DNA of 64,000 nt from Stieleria tagensis (GTDB lineage: Bacteria; Planctomycetota; Planctomycetia; Pirellulales; Pirellulaceae), in assembly GCF_024129865.1 (NCBI RefSeq), contig NZ_JAMYFE010000052.1, positions 101,456 through 165,455 on the forward strand, read 5' to 3'. Under the pieces are notes generated by a model. That model was not told the DNA's origin, did not search any database, and was given only the letters and a program-made list of their open reading frames with translations. This document shows, in pieces, positions 9,559 to 18,900 of the stretch. Positions within the stretch are counted from its first letter, which is position 1. Each line of letters starts with the position of its first letter. Both the position numbers and the translations under genes were made by a program.

Positions 9559-9721
9559 GGAGAGGGTGGGCTGGAAAGGAAGGATCGGTCGTTGGAGACA
9601 GTCTCAAATGGTAACACGAATGGCCCCGTCGCGGTGCACCGCGACAGAACCACGGTCATTGAACCAAAGCGGCAACGCGACCGCCGGCGTCGATGGTGGC
9701 CGGCGGCCAAACGCAGCCGAA

Positions 9722-11197
9722 TCACTTCACCTTCACGATGTCATCCAGTTTCCAGGTCTGGTCGTAAAAGGCGTCCTCTGCACCGTAGAGACGGAAACAG
9801 ACCAGGAAGTTCCGGCCAGGAATTGTCTTGATGAAGGCTGAGTCGGCCACATCGTCAGGCTGCTGAGGGCCGAACCAGATGTCGATGGAGCCATCATCGT
9901 TCTTGGGGATGTCGTAGTAGCCGTTGGTCGAGGGCAAAAGCTGGTCGGTCTCCGGCATCGTGCCATCGGTCACGTTGTAAGCGGTGACAGCCCAAAACAA
10001 ACCGGCCGGCGGGTTCGCGGGCACATACAGTTTGTAGGATTTTTGACCTTCCAAAAAATCGCCGTCCGCATCCCGAAGCGTGTAGGGATACTTTGATCCC
10101 GCACCCGTGGTCCGCATCACCATTGCGGGTGCCGAGGAGTAGGCGTACTGGAAAAAGCGTGCACGTGCAGCAAGGTCCAAATAACTCTCCTGCATCCACT
10201 CGGCGGTGCCACCGCACCAGGCGCGTTCCCACTGACGATCCTGATAGTATTTGTTGCGGCCATCTTCGCGGCCGAGTTGGGCTGAGGCGAGGATCATTTT
10301 CGGAGCATCGATCACGGCCTTCTCGAGTTGTTCGCGCTGCCATTGGCTGGGTTCGAACGGCTGGCCCTTGACGATTCCGATGGATGCCAAAACGCCGCGC
10401 AGTTCAGGTGTGATCGCCTCAATGGGTTCGTAGTCCACGAACTCCTTGAGCTTGGTCCAGTAGGTGAAATCGGTGGGGTACATCATGTTCACCCGCTTGC
10501 CACTGGCGTTGGGGAATTCCATCGCTGGAACCTCCTTTTCCTGGGCCCACAGTGGATAGACACGCGTCGTTTCGGCGAGTTCGACGGCGGGTTTCGGATC
10601 TGGGACGCCATCGCCTTTGGCCATGATGGTGCGGAAGAACAGGAAGACGTTGTAGGTCGAGGATTCGAAGGCGTAGTAGCTCTTGGGCACGTGTCCCTGG
10701 TATCCCGGCGGCAGCAGCAGATAGAGCCCTCCACGTGCGCGATCCGGGCCGATGGCGCCGACATCGGTGATGGTTCGTTGGAAAAAGTCGGTGAACATTC
10801 CAATCACATTCGCCGGAGCCTTGATGACCAGCGGTCCGGTCTCTTTGAGGTCCAGATAGCTCATCGAATAGATGACGTCCGCGTTGGGTGTTGGCACCCA
10901 AGCGCGGCTGTCCATTCGGTCTTTCCAGATGGGTAAAACATGGTAACCCGCGCCAAACTCGGCCTCCGAGCCATCGCGTAAACCGATCACATTGAGCGCC
11001 GGTTGCATGGTCATGTAGGCATACACCGCATGTTGGTAGAACAATTGGGCACGTAGCGATTCGGCCTCGTCCTGGGCAAGCCAGTTGCCGTTGTTGATCT
11101 GTTTGACCAGCGGAGGAGCAGTCGCGTCTTGAGCGGATAGACAGGGGGCGCCGACCAGTAAGCCGAGGACCAGGGTGGATAGGATTCGGTGTCTCAT
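9722..11197 (-). CDS. DUF1254/DUF1214 exported protein (downstream paralogue)
   Basis: A 491-residue exported protein. I chose the ATG at 11197 because it begins a good signal peptide (MRHRILSTLVLGLLVG, cleavage near LSAQ); an open frame extends upstream to 11344 but would overlap the previous gene. The N-terminal half has the DUF1254 pattern (Y-x-Y-x-x-M-Q-P-A-L early, then N-A-D-V-I-Y-S-M-S-Y near 125). The C-terminal third has DUF1214 features (PYTLRDADGDFLEG, then the FWAVTAYN segment near 395). The biochemical role of this family is not established. It follows its paralogue by 35 bases. Confidence 0.85.
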   Translation of the reverse strand: MRHRILSTLVLGLLVGAPCLSAQDATAPPLVKQINNGNWLAQDEAESLRAQLFYQHAVYAYMTMQPALNVIGLRDGSEAEFGAGYHVLPIWKDRMDSRAWVPTPNADVIYSMSYLDLKETGPLVIKAPANVIGMFTDFFQRTITDVGAIGPDRARGGLYLLLPPGYQGHVPKSYYAFESSTYNVFLFFRTIMAKGDGVPDPKPAVELAETTRVYPLWAQEKEVPAMEFPNASGKRVNMMYPTDFTYWTKLKEFVDYEPIEAITPELRGVLASIGIVKGQPFEPSQWQREQLEKAVIDAPKMILASAQLGREDGRNKYYQDRQWERAWCGGTAEWMQESYLDLAARARFFQYAYSSAPAMVMRTTGAGSKYPYTLRDADGDFLEGQKSYKLYVPANPPAGLFWAVTAYNVTDGTMPETDQLLPSTNGYYDIPKNDDGSIDIWFGPQQPDDVADSAFIKTIPGRNFLVCFRLYGAEDAFYDQTWKLDDIVKVK

Positions 11198-11232
11198 AGG
11201 ATGTTCAGCTGTTGTGATTGAATGATGTCGCG

Positions 11233-12690
11233 CTAGTTTACTTTTTTTACCGCGGGCGGCTGCCATGAGCCATCCAAAACGGCGGGCTTGCCCCAGTAGG
11301 CGCGGATGTAGAGACAGAAGGTCCCGGCCGGCGCAGGCAGCCAATTCGTTTCCTTGTCTTTGCCCGGTGATTTCGAGCCAACGTAAAGAGTCAGAGAACC
11401 ATCGTCATTGGTCTTGAGCGCCTTGTTTTTGGTGCCGAGAGAGAAACGATTGAGTTCGTTGGGCGAGAAGAAATGCGCCTTGTCGTAAAGCGTCAGCGAC
11501 CAGAAACCTGCGACGGGCGGCGTCTGCCCCTTGGCGAAGGTGACTTCATAGGCGTTGGAGCCATCAAGCTGAATACCCTCCGCGTCGAAATCGGTGTAGT
11601 AGTAGCGGGTCTCGTCAATTTTGTTGTCATAGATGTTCGAGCGAGCGGTACCGGTGCGGTCATAGTAGTCGACGCCCCACTGTGCATTATTGGTCGAACG
11701 ATTCCAGTGATTCCCCGCTGGCGTGCCGTTGTATTGCCACTTCAGGAACTGAGAGATGACGTTCTTGTCAGTCTCAATCGCCGTCTCGACCAACGTCTTT
11801 TTGATTTCAGGATCACGATCTGCAACATCCAGCAGTTGGCGGAATTGAGCGTAGAGCGCTTCTTCACCGGGCAGCGGCGGCACGGCGTCGAGAACTTCGC
11901 CAAGGGTGTCGAAGAATGCCTCGGGCACCACCCACTGTGTCTCACCACCGGATCCGGTGCCCCCCATTTCCAGACTCTGCAGACTGCTCCAGTCTTTCGT
12001 TTTCATTTTGCCGTCGAATTCCGACAGCGGGTACATCACGATCTGGTTGATAAACGGCTGGATAGCCTTCTTGTCCTCCGCAGTGTCGTCTTGGAAAACG
12101 CGGGGAACAACCATCCCATACTCGGTCGAGCTTTGCAGAACGGCTGTGATGCCCTCTGGTTTTTTGCCGTCCCAGTTAGGGCCGACGACAAGATAAAACC
12201 CAGGTTGAGTGTCGTAGGGCTTTCCGATCTTAGAGAATTGGTCGGTGCGGGCGTCATACATGGCGTAAACCCAAAACCGATCTTGGAAATCAGGCACCTG
12301 GATCACGACGGGCTCTTTGTCCAGAAACATGTAGCCCAGTCCGTACACAACATCTTGGTTTGGGCACGCCACGAATCGCTGCTCGGGCTTGATATAGTCG
12401 TGCAGCATCGCAAGCTGGCCGCCCGGAGCGACTGGGATCGTGCCGTTCATTAAGGAAGGCTCAGGTGCCTGGGTGATCTTGGCGCGACGATTGTGCTGGT
12501 TGATCAGTGGCCAGCCCCAGACATAGGCATTTGCGGCGAGTGTTTTTGCGTATGCCTTGGGCATCACGACGTCTGGCGACGGCGTGGCAAGATCCGCAAA
12601 CGCATTGGACGCGGGTACCTGCTGAGCGGCCAAGGGTGATGCAAGGATCCCGGTGAGGACAAAGGCAGAAAAGAAGCAGTTCAATTTCAT
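11233..12690 (-). CDS. DUF1254/DUF1214 exported protein (upstream paralogue)
   Basis: A 485-residue protein with a signal peptide (about 1-22, cleavage near PLAAQ). It has the same two-domain DUF1254-DUF1214 plan as the downstream gene: WPLINQHNR and [11 protein letters not shown] in the first domain, and [12 protein letters not shown] with [14 protein letters not shown] in the second. The two genes form a tandem paralogous pair, probably one transcript. Proteins of the family are usually periplasmic; no catalytic residues can be assigned. A 388-base intergenic region lies upstream. Confidence 0.85.
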   Translation of the reverse strand: MKLNCFFSAFVLTGILASPLAAQQVPASNAFADLATPSPDVVMPKAYAKTLAANAYVWGWPLINQHNRRAKITQAPEPSLMNGTIPVAPGGQLAMLHDYIKPEQRFVACPNQDVVYGLGYMFLDKEPVVIQVPDFQDRFWVYAMYDARTDQFSKIGKPYDTQPGFYLVVGPNWDGKKPEGITAVLQSSTEYGMVVPRVFQDDTAEDKKAIQPFINQIVMYPLSEFDGKMKTKDWSSLQSLEMGGTGSGGETQWVVPEAFFDTLGEVLDAVPPLPGEEALYAQFRQLLDVADRDPEIKKTLVETAIETDKNVISQFLKWQYNGTPAGNHWNRSTNNAQWGVDYYDRTGTARSNIYDNKIDETRYYYTDFDAEGIQLDGSNAYEVTFAKGQTPPVAGFWSLTLYDKAHFFSPNELNRFSLGTKNKALKTNDDGSLTLYVGSKSPGKDKETNWLPAPAGTFCLYIRAYWGKPAVLDGSWQPPAVKKVN

Positions 12691-13078
12691 TGATTTTGCG
12701 TAGGTTTGAACGGTAGAAAAGGTACCGATAATGTCACAAGATAACGCAGGCCAAGCTGCGGTGCAGTCATTCCCGACCGACCTTGGCCGCGATCATCACC
12801 TGCCGGTTCTGCACATGGGCAGACCCTTCGTCTCGGTGGCTTGCATCAACCGTTCAGGTGAATGTCGTGGCGCATCAAATGTAATTGATCCCTCTCGCCG
12901 TGCAAATTTAGTGCACAAGCAGACAGCTGCATGAAACAAGCGTTCAAAACGCAACCGATGGCTGATGCAATCGAGTGGGGCAACCGCGGCAATCAAGAAC
13001 GCTCTGTAGCGTCAAAGGAAGTTGAACTGATAACCAGTCCAACTTCCTTTTCACGCCAGGCGGGCAGGCCGCAGATTT
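12691..13078. other. Intergenic region upstream of the DUF1254 pair
   Basis: No credible gene is visible in these 388 bases; short open frames on both strands lack ribosome-binding sites and family resemblance. The only clear structure is the inverted repeat at 13014-13050, listed separately. The promoter of the DUF1254 pair should lie in the left part, but I cannot assign its elements. Confidence 0.5.
13014..13050 (-). terminator. Long hairpin downstream of the waaA 3'-end copy
   Basis: Arms 13014-13029 and 13035-13050 pair over 16 bp with one mismatch around a 5-base loop (ATAAC). The outer ends are A/T-rich (AAAGGAAG with CTTCCTTT), so the structure could terminate transcription from the minus-strand waaA region. 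The U-tract is short. It is the first structure after the truncated waaA copy, consistent with the original waaA terminator. Confidence 0.55.
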
Positions 13079-13079
13079 A

Positions 13080-13419
13080 CGCGGCTTGGCGTTGAGCGCT
13101 GGCAGAGAAACCGATCAAGTTGGCGATCGCGGTGACGGTGCGATCGGTGGCACCGCGGTGCTGTTCAACGACGGATTTGGCGGATCGCCCGAGTGCGTCG
13201 GCGGCTGGTACGTCGGTCAGGCAGCGCTGCACAAACGTTTGCAATTGATCTTCGTCCTGACCGCGGACCGCGCAATGAGCATCGAGCAAACGTCGTGTGA
13301 TGTCAGCAAAGTTACGTGTGTTCGGACCGAACGAAATCGCGCCGCCGTATCCCGCCGGTTCCAACATGTTTTGACCGCCTCGGTCACCAAAGCTGCCACC
13401 GACCGTTGCGCTGTGAACC
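13080..13419 (-). pseudogene. Truncated second copy of the waaA 3' end
   Basis: On the minus strand these bases encode about 110 residues that match residues about 334-443 of the full waaA at 14488-15819, including the GGSFGDRGGQ motif and the C-terminal helices. The nucleotide match is strong over long blocks (for example 13129-13215 against 14540-14626), with a few divergent patches and different last codons. The open frame reaches back to 13460, but its first 18 codons have no counterpart in waaA and there is no clear ribosome-binding site. It is best read as a 3' remnant, not a functional gene. Confidence 0.8.
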
Positions 13420-13472
13420 CTGCCCAGACTTTTCGGGACGCTGCGAGAACGAATCGGCACACCGTTTCTTGC

Positions 13473-14294
13473 CTAAGTGCCACCCCACATCGCGGCGCGG
13501 GCTTTGACGAACTCGCCAACGCTTTTTTTGTTGATCAATGTGTCGTCATCGGTGAAGACGTCGTTGGCGACCGCGCCTTGGAAGATGGTGTTCGCGTTTT
13601 GCGGGAAGCCGCGGGTACTGTCGACGACGAATGGTTGACGCATCGGGTTTTTGACCACGCACTTGGTTTTGGTCAGATCGGCCCGAGGGATACCAGGTAA
13701 GCTGGCAGCGTCTTTCACCACGGTGAACTCGTACCGCCGATCCAGCACCACACTCCACTGCTTGAGGATCACCAGCGAAAACGGGTCGTGGATCCCACTG
13801 CCGGCCGTGATATCTCGGGCGACGATGTAGGTCGAGAACTCTAGGTTCATCACAAACTCTTCCAACGGGTTTGTCTCGTCGTCGTTGAGCCACCACTTGT
13901 ATTGGCTTTCCGGCTCGTCCCACATTCTGATGGAGGCAGTTTTCTCGGGCGTGCCGATCGATGTCTGAACATCTTTGGGCTGCATTTCCAGAGACACAGT
14001 GTTGTCATCGTAAAAGGGGCGGTAAGCGTGGTTGTCATCCGCGTCCAGTACGGGCATCGACTTGCCCGGCAGCAAGATTTCGGATCGTTTCGTTTTCTTG
14101 TACACGGCCATCATCATGTTCTTTTCAAGCAATTGGACAAACCCGATCCGCCATTTCTTGCCATGGTCGTTCTTGACCTTCACCCTGGCGCGTCCGTCCC
14201 ACTCCGCTGTCTGTACCCCAACTCTATGTTTTTTCAGGTTGGGGTTGGAGTACTTCAGTTTCAATGTCGGATTGCCCACTAACTCGAAACTCAT
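13473..14294 (-). CDS. Unknown protein lying between the two waaA 3' ends
   Basis: A 273-residue protein. I chose the ATG at 14294 because a strong ribosome-binding site (GAGGAG) lies about 7 bases upstream; the open frame continues to 14450 without such a signal. It has no signal peptide or membrane segment. The sequence is beta-rich and hydrophilic, with an N-terminal region around L-V-G-N-P-T-L-K-L-K-Y, a Trp-rich middle (SQYKWWLNDDE) and a central ARDITAGSG segment. I do not recognise the family. It sits between the intact waaA 3' end and the duplicated remnant, so it looks like cargo added together with a waaA 3' end. Confidence 0.75.
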   Translation of the reverse strand: MSFELVGNPTLKLKYSNPNLKKHRVGVQTAEWDGRARVKVKNDHGKKWRIGFVQLLEKNMMMAVYKKTKRSEILLPGKSMPVLDADDNHAYRPFYDDNTVSLEMQPKDVQTSIGTPEKTASIRMWDEPESQYKWWLNDDETNPLEEFVMNLEFSTYIVARDITAGSGIHDPFSLVILKQWSVVLDRRYEFTVVKDAASLPGIPRADLTKTKCVVKNPMRQPFVVDSTRGFPQNANTIFQGAVANDVFTDDDTLINKKSVGEFVKARAAMWGGT

Positions 14295-14487
14295 GGTCAG
14301 CTCCTCGAAGTATAAGATGGATGATCGTCTTAGAACGCTCACCGCTCGGCTATGACGCAGCCAGATAACATAGGCCAGCGTTGGATGGCAGGCCAGGCAA
14401 AGCAGAATCCATTTCAAACTAAGTTGCCGAGTCAGCTCCGGGCCGATCACGTTTTTCGCAGCACCGGTACCTGGACTTCATGGCAAC
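14295..14487 (-). other. Leader between waaA and the unknown gene
   Basis: The 193 bases between the waaA stop and the ATG at 14294 probably hold the promoter and leader of the unknown gene. The ribosome-binding site GAGGAG lies near 14303-14308 on the minus strand. No hairpin terminator after waaA is obvious here, so read-through from waaA is possible. Confidence 0.4.
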
Positions 14488-15819
14488 CTATGCGGCCTGG
14501 CATTTGGGAGTGGCCGGTAATCCGATCAGATTTGCGATCGCGGTGACGGTGCGATCGGTGGCACCGCGGTGCTGTTCAACGACGGATTTGGCGGATCGCC
14601 CGAGTGCGTCGGCGGCTGGTACGTCGGTCAGGCAGCGTTCGACAAAGGCTTGAAGTTGGTCAATGTCGTGGACGCGGACCGCGCCATGAGCATCGAGCAA
14701 ACGTCGTGTGATGTCAGCAAAGTTGCGTGTGTTCGGACCGAACGAAATCGCGCTGCCGTATCCCGCCGGTTCCAACATGTTTTGACCGCCTCGGTCACCA
14801 AAGCTGCCACCGACCGTTGCGATGTGCCCGACGCCCCACCAGTGACGCAGTTCACCGATCGTATCGACCAGGATCACGCGGTCTGGATCCCAGCTAACGT
14901 CGTTCAAGGACGCGTCGACGCTACGGCGATGAGAGATCAAGCCGGCTGATGCAATCAGTTTTGCAACGCGGTCGAATCGCTCGGGGTGCCGCGGCACCAA
15001 CACCAACCGTAGTTCCTGGTGGCTTTGGCGCAGATGACGATAGATATCGATCGCCATTTGTTCTTCGCCTTCCTGAGTGCTGCCGACAACCCAGACCGCG
15101 TGCCAGGGATCGACGCCAGCCCAACGGGCGCGCGAGTGGACTTCGACACAATCGCGTGTGTGGGGAGCGTCATCGAATTTCAATGACCCCGAGATGGAGA
15201 CGCGAGCTGCTGGCGTGCCACAGGCGATAAAGTTTTTTGCCGATGCGTCGTCTTGGCATTCGACTTGATCAAGCGATTGGAAGATCGATTGGGTCAAGAA
15301 TCCAAACCGCTGGTACCCGGCGGCGCTACGGTCACTCAAGCGACCGTTAATCACGATCGTTTTCACGTCCTGCTGTTTGGCGATTCGAATCAGGTTGGGC
15401 CACAGTTCCAGTTCAGCCAGGACCAGCGCCGCGGGCTTTAGATTTCGCAGTGTCCGCCGCACCGCCCAAGTGAAATCCAGTGGGCAAAAGAAAACTCGTT
15501 GATCACCGAACCGCTGTACTGCCAATTGGTATCCGGAATCGGTGCTGCTGCTGATCGCGATCTCTAGATCAGGGTCGAGAGCGTTCAGCCGATCAATGAT
15601 TCCGCCTAACAGGTTGACTTCGCCGACACTGACCGCATGCAGCCAGATGCATCGGTCCGATTCACGCAATCGGCTGGCGTGATTTGCCGACAGGCCGAAC
15701 AGTTTGGTTTGCCAGCCGAGTCGATAGCGATCGTGTCGCAAGCGGCGGTAGAGAATCCACGGCGACAGGATTGCGAGCGCGAATAGGTAGAGGACGTTGG
15801 CAATCATTTGAGAATCCAT
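14488..15819 (-). CDS. waaA: 3-deoxy-D-manno-octulosonic acid (Kdo) transferase
   Basis: A 443-residue GT-B glycosyltransferase that adds Kdo to lipid IVA at the inner membrane, the first core step of LPS synthesis. It has an N-terminal membrane anchor (about 5-22), the N-terminal Kdo-transferase domain (IWLHAVSVGEVN near 58-69, with the catalytic-type Glu) and the nucleotide-sugar domain (WVVGSTQEGEE near 242, then the GGSFGDRGGQ motif at 337-346 leading into NMLEPAGYG). Length is normal for the family. Its last third is repeated at 13080-13419. secA lies 108 bases upstream on the same strand. Confidence 0.92.
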   Translation of the reverse strand: MDSQMIANVLYLFALAILSPWILYRRLRHDRYRLGWQTKLFGLSANHASRLRESDRCIWLHAVSVGEVNLLGGIIDRLNALDPDLEIAISSSTDSGYQLAVQRFGDQRVFFCPLDFTWAVRRTLRNLKPAALVLAELELWPNLIRIAKQQDVKTIVINGRLSDRSAAGYQRFGFLTQSIFQSLDQVECQDDASAKNFIACGTPAARVSISGSLKFDDAPHTRDCVEVHSRARWAGVDPWHAVWVVGSTQEGEEQMAIDIYRHLRQSHQELRLVLVPRHPERFDRVAKLIASAGLISHRRSVDASLNDVSWDPDRVILVDTIGELRHWWGVGHIATVGGSFGDRGGQNMLEPAGYGSAISFGPNTRNFADITRRLLDAHGAVRVHDIDQLQAFVERCLTDVPAADALGRSAKSVVEQHRGATDRTVTAIANLIGLPATPKCQAA

Positions 15820-15899
15820 TCTCGTTCGGCTGAGGCAATGACCGGCCTCGCGCAGAGGCTGGCTACAGCAACTGGGCGCGGATTGGCCAATTGGTGCGT

Positions 15900-15919
15900 T
15901 GGATCGCCGGAGCGATCCA
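15900..15919 (-). terminator. Hairpin after secA
   Basis: An 8-bp perfect stem (arms 15900-15907 and 15912-15919, loop CGGA) lies 8 bases beyond the secA stop codon on the minus strand. There is no convincing U-tract, so termination here is only a suggestion; it may instead be a processing or stability hairpin between secA and waaA. Confidence 0.35.
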
Positions 15920-15927
15920 CGACTTTG

Positions 15928-18900
15928 TTATTTACGCATGCAGCACTGTTTGAATTTCTTGCCGCTACCACAGGGGCAGGGATCGTTGCGACCGACTTTG
16001 ACGCCGACGTTGCGAATCGGTTCTGCTTTGACATCGGCAGGTCGATTGCTGGATTCGGCGGCTTGTTGAGCCGCGGTTTGTGTGGCCGCCTTGGTGGCGG
16101 TTGCCGATGCCGATTGGCTGGTAACACCGTGAGCTTCATCGTGTCGGGCTTTGGCATCGACCCAAGTGCTGCGGATGAAGTCCTGATTAAAAGACTCCAT
16201 GCGGAAGATCAGTCCCGTGACCTGTTCACCGACGGATTCCCACATTTGGTCGAACAGTCGCATGCCTTCGCGTTTGTATTCGACTTTGGGGTCCAATTGG
16301 GCATAGCCTTTTAGTCCGACACTGCTGCGCAAATGGTCCATCGTCAGCAAGTGATTTTTCCAAGCATCGTCGACGATGTTCAGCAAAATCTGGCGTTCCA
16401 TGCGACGCATTTCAGGGTGGAAACGATCATCGACGGCTCCGCCAACGGCCAGCCCGAGCTCCTGACGATTCATCCGCGACAAGCCATCCGGATCTGCCGG
16501 ATCGGCAAGTTCTTTGGTCATCCACTCGGCGAGTGATTCCAGTTTGTCGGTCCCAGAGCTGGCAACCGCGGCGGTGGTTTCCGCGTCGACGTTGCCGAAC
16601 AACTCATTCACACGACGTCTGGCTTCGTCATAAAACGCCCCGGCGGCGCTACTGGTGTCACGACTGAATGCGACCAGCTGAGTTTTCAGATCGTCGCGGT
16701 TCAGTGGGACATCGTCGATCGTCAACGATTTGTCGAAGCGTCGGCGGATCCAGTCGACCAAATTTTCGCGGTCCAGGATGACCTGGGCACCTTGATGAAC
16801 GGTGAACTTGGAAATCCCTGCCAGTGCGGGGTACTCGGTTTCCTTTTCCGCATAAGCCTCTTCGGCACGGCTGACCAATGCTTTGGTGACCGCGCGTCGA
16901 TCTTCCACATCACGGAACTCTTCCGGCGTGGTTTCGATCCCGAACCGATGTCGCATCCAACCGCACAGCACGCGCAGCCCGTAGTCGGCATCCAGGAACG
17001 GTTCGCCTTCGCTTAAATCAACCTGTTCGATGTTCTTTTGACTCTTTTCGATCAAGGTCATGATCAGCTCGTCGCGGTCCATCTTTTTGAGCTGATGGTC
17101 TTGATAATTGGTACCGACGGTGGTGTTCGCCCATTTCGCCAACGCGTGCCAATTCCACTCGTCCTCCATACCCTCGGGTAGATTTTCTTCGACGGCTTCC
17201 TCGACCGTGACTTCGGCCGAGCGTTCGGCCTGTTCGCGGGCGTAACTGGTGGCCATTGAGATGTCCATGTTTTGGAAATCTTTGGCGTCCAGCGTGCAAC
17301 CGAGTTGCGCGCCGGCATAGGACGCAAACGTATCCACGCCGTAATCGGGTTCCAAGAACGTGTCGATTTGTTCCTGAATTTGCGATCGGATCAGGTCCAA
17401 GATCATGCTGCGGGAACTGTGTCCGTCCAGCAGGTTTTGGCGATAGCGATAGACGCGTTTACGCTGTTCATCCATGACTTCGTCATAGTCCAGCAAGCTT
17501 TTTCGCATTTCAAAGTTTCGTTCTTCGACCTTCTTCTGAGCCGCAGCGATACGTCGTGTGACCAGCTTGGATTCCAGCGGTTCGTCCTCCTTCATGCCGA
17601 TCCGCTCCATCATGTTCTTGACCCATTCGCCGGCGAAGATCCGCATCAGATCGTCTTCGAGCGACAGGAAGAATCGGCTGGAACCGGGATCGCCTTGGCG
17701 TCCACAACGGCCGCGGAGCTGCAAATCGATTCGCCGTGATTCGTGGCGTTCGGTGCCCAACACGTACAACCCACCGAGTTCACGAACGTGTTTCCCCTGC
17801 TCGCTCATCCCTTCGGCTTGATCGATCGATTCGACCAATTCATTCCATTCGTCGTCCGGGACTTCCAAGCGGGTCGGATATTTGTGTTGCAGTTGAGCCC
17901 AGGCTTTGGTTTCCGGATTGCCGCCCAAGATAATGTCGGTACCACGGCCGGCCATGTTGGTGGCGATGGTCACGGCATTTTTGCGCCCGGCTTGCGAAAC
18001 AATGTCGGCTTCGCGTTCGTGTTGCTTGGCGTTCAGAACCTCGTGGGGAACGCCACGGCGCTCCAACAATCGCGATAGTTTTTCGCTCTTTTCGATGCTG
18101 ACCGTACCGACCAGCACCGGTCGTCCGGCATATTGAAGATGGGTGATTTTGGACCGCGGAATCGTGGTTGCGTTTTTTTCACCTTGGCTGATGAATTTGA
18201 CCTGGTCGTCTTGTTCCTCGGTGATCTTGCCCCACATCTCGGAGCCGTCTTTGAGTTCCAGGATGTCCCACTTGTTGGTCCGTTCGATTTCCTCGGCCAA
18301 CGCTTTGAATTTGAATTCTTCGGTCAAGTAGATCACATCGGGGAATTCCAACCGCTGCATGTCACGATTGGTTGGAATCGCGATGACATCCAGGTTGTAG
18401 ATCTTCCAAAACTCGTTGGCTTCGGTCATCGCTGTACCGGTCATGCCGGACAGCTTCTTGTACATCTTGAAAATGTTCTGCAAGGACGCCGTCGCAAAGG
18501 TTTGCGTTTCCGGTTTGATCGGCACGCCCTCTTTGGCCTCCACCGCTTGGTGCAGCCCATCGCTCCATTGGCGGCCGTCCATCAAGCGACCTGTGAATTC
18601 GTCAACGATCACGATCTGGCGATCTTTGACGACGTAGTTCACGTCCAGCTTGTACAGATAGTGGGCTTTCAGCGAGTTATCGATCAGGTGCGGCCATTCC
18701 ATGTTGCCGGCGGTGTAAAAACTTTCCACACCGGCCAGTCGTTCCGCTTCACGGACACCTTCGTCGGTCAATGTGACGTTGTGTTGTTTTTCGTCGACCG
18801 TGAAGTGTTCTTCCCGCCGCAGTTGACGCGCAACCTTGTCCGCTTCGGCGTAGCGGCCGAGATCCATGTCGCTGGGGCCGCTGATGATCAACGGGGTCCG

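Noticed and set aside
13420-13460. Start of the waaA remnant as a genuine short gene
   Set aside because: The 18 extra N-terminal codons have no counterpart in waaA, and the product would lack the acceptor domain and most of the nucleotide-sugar domain.
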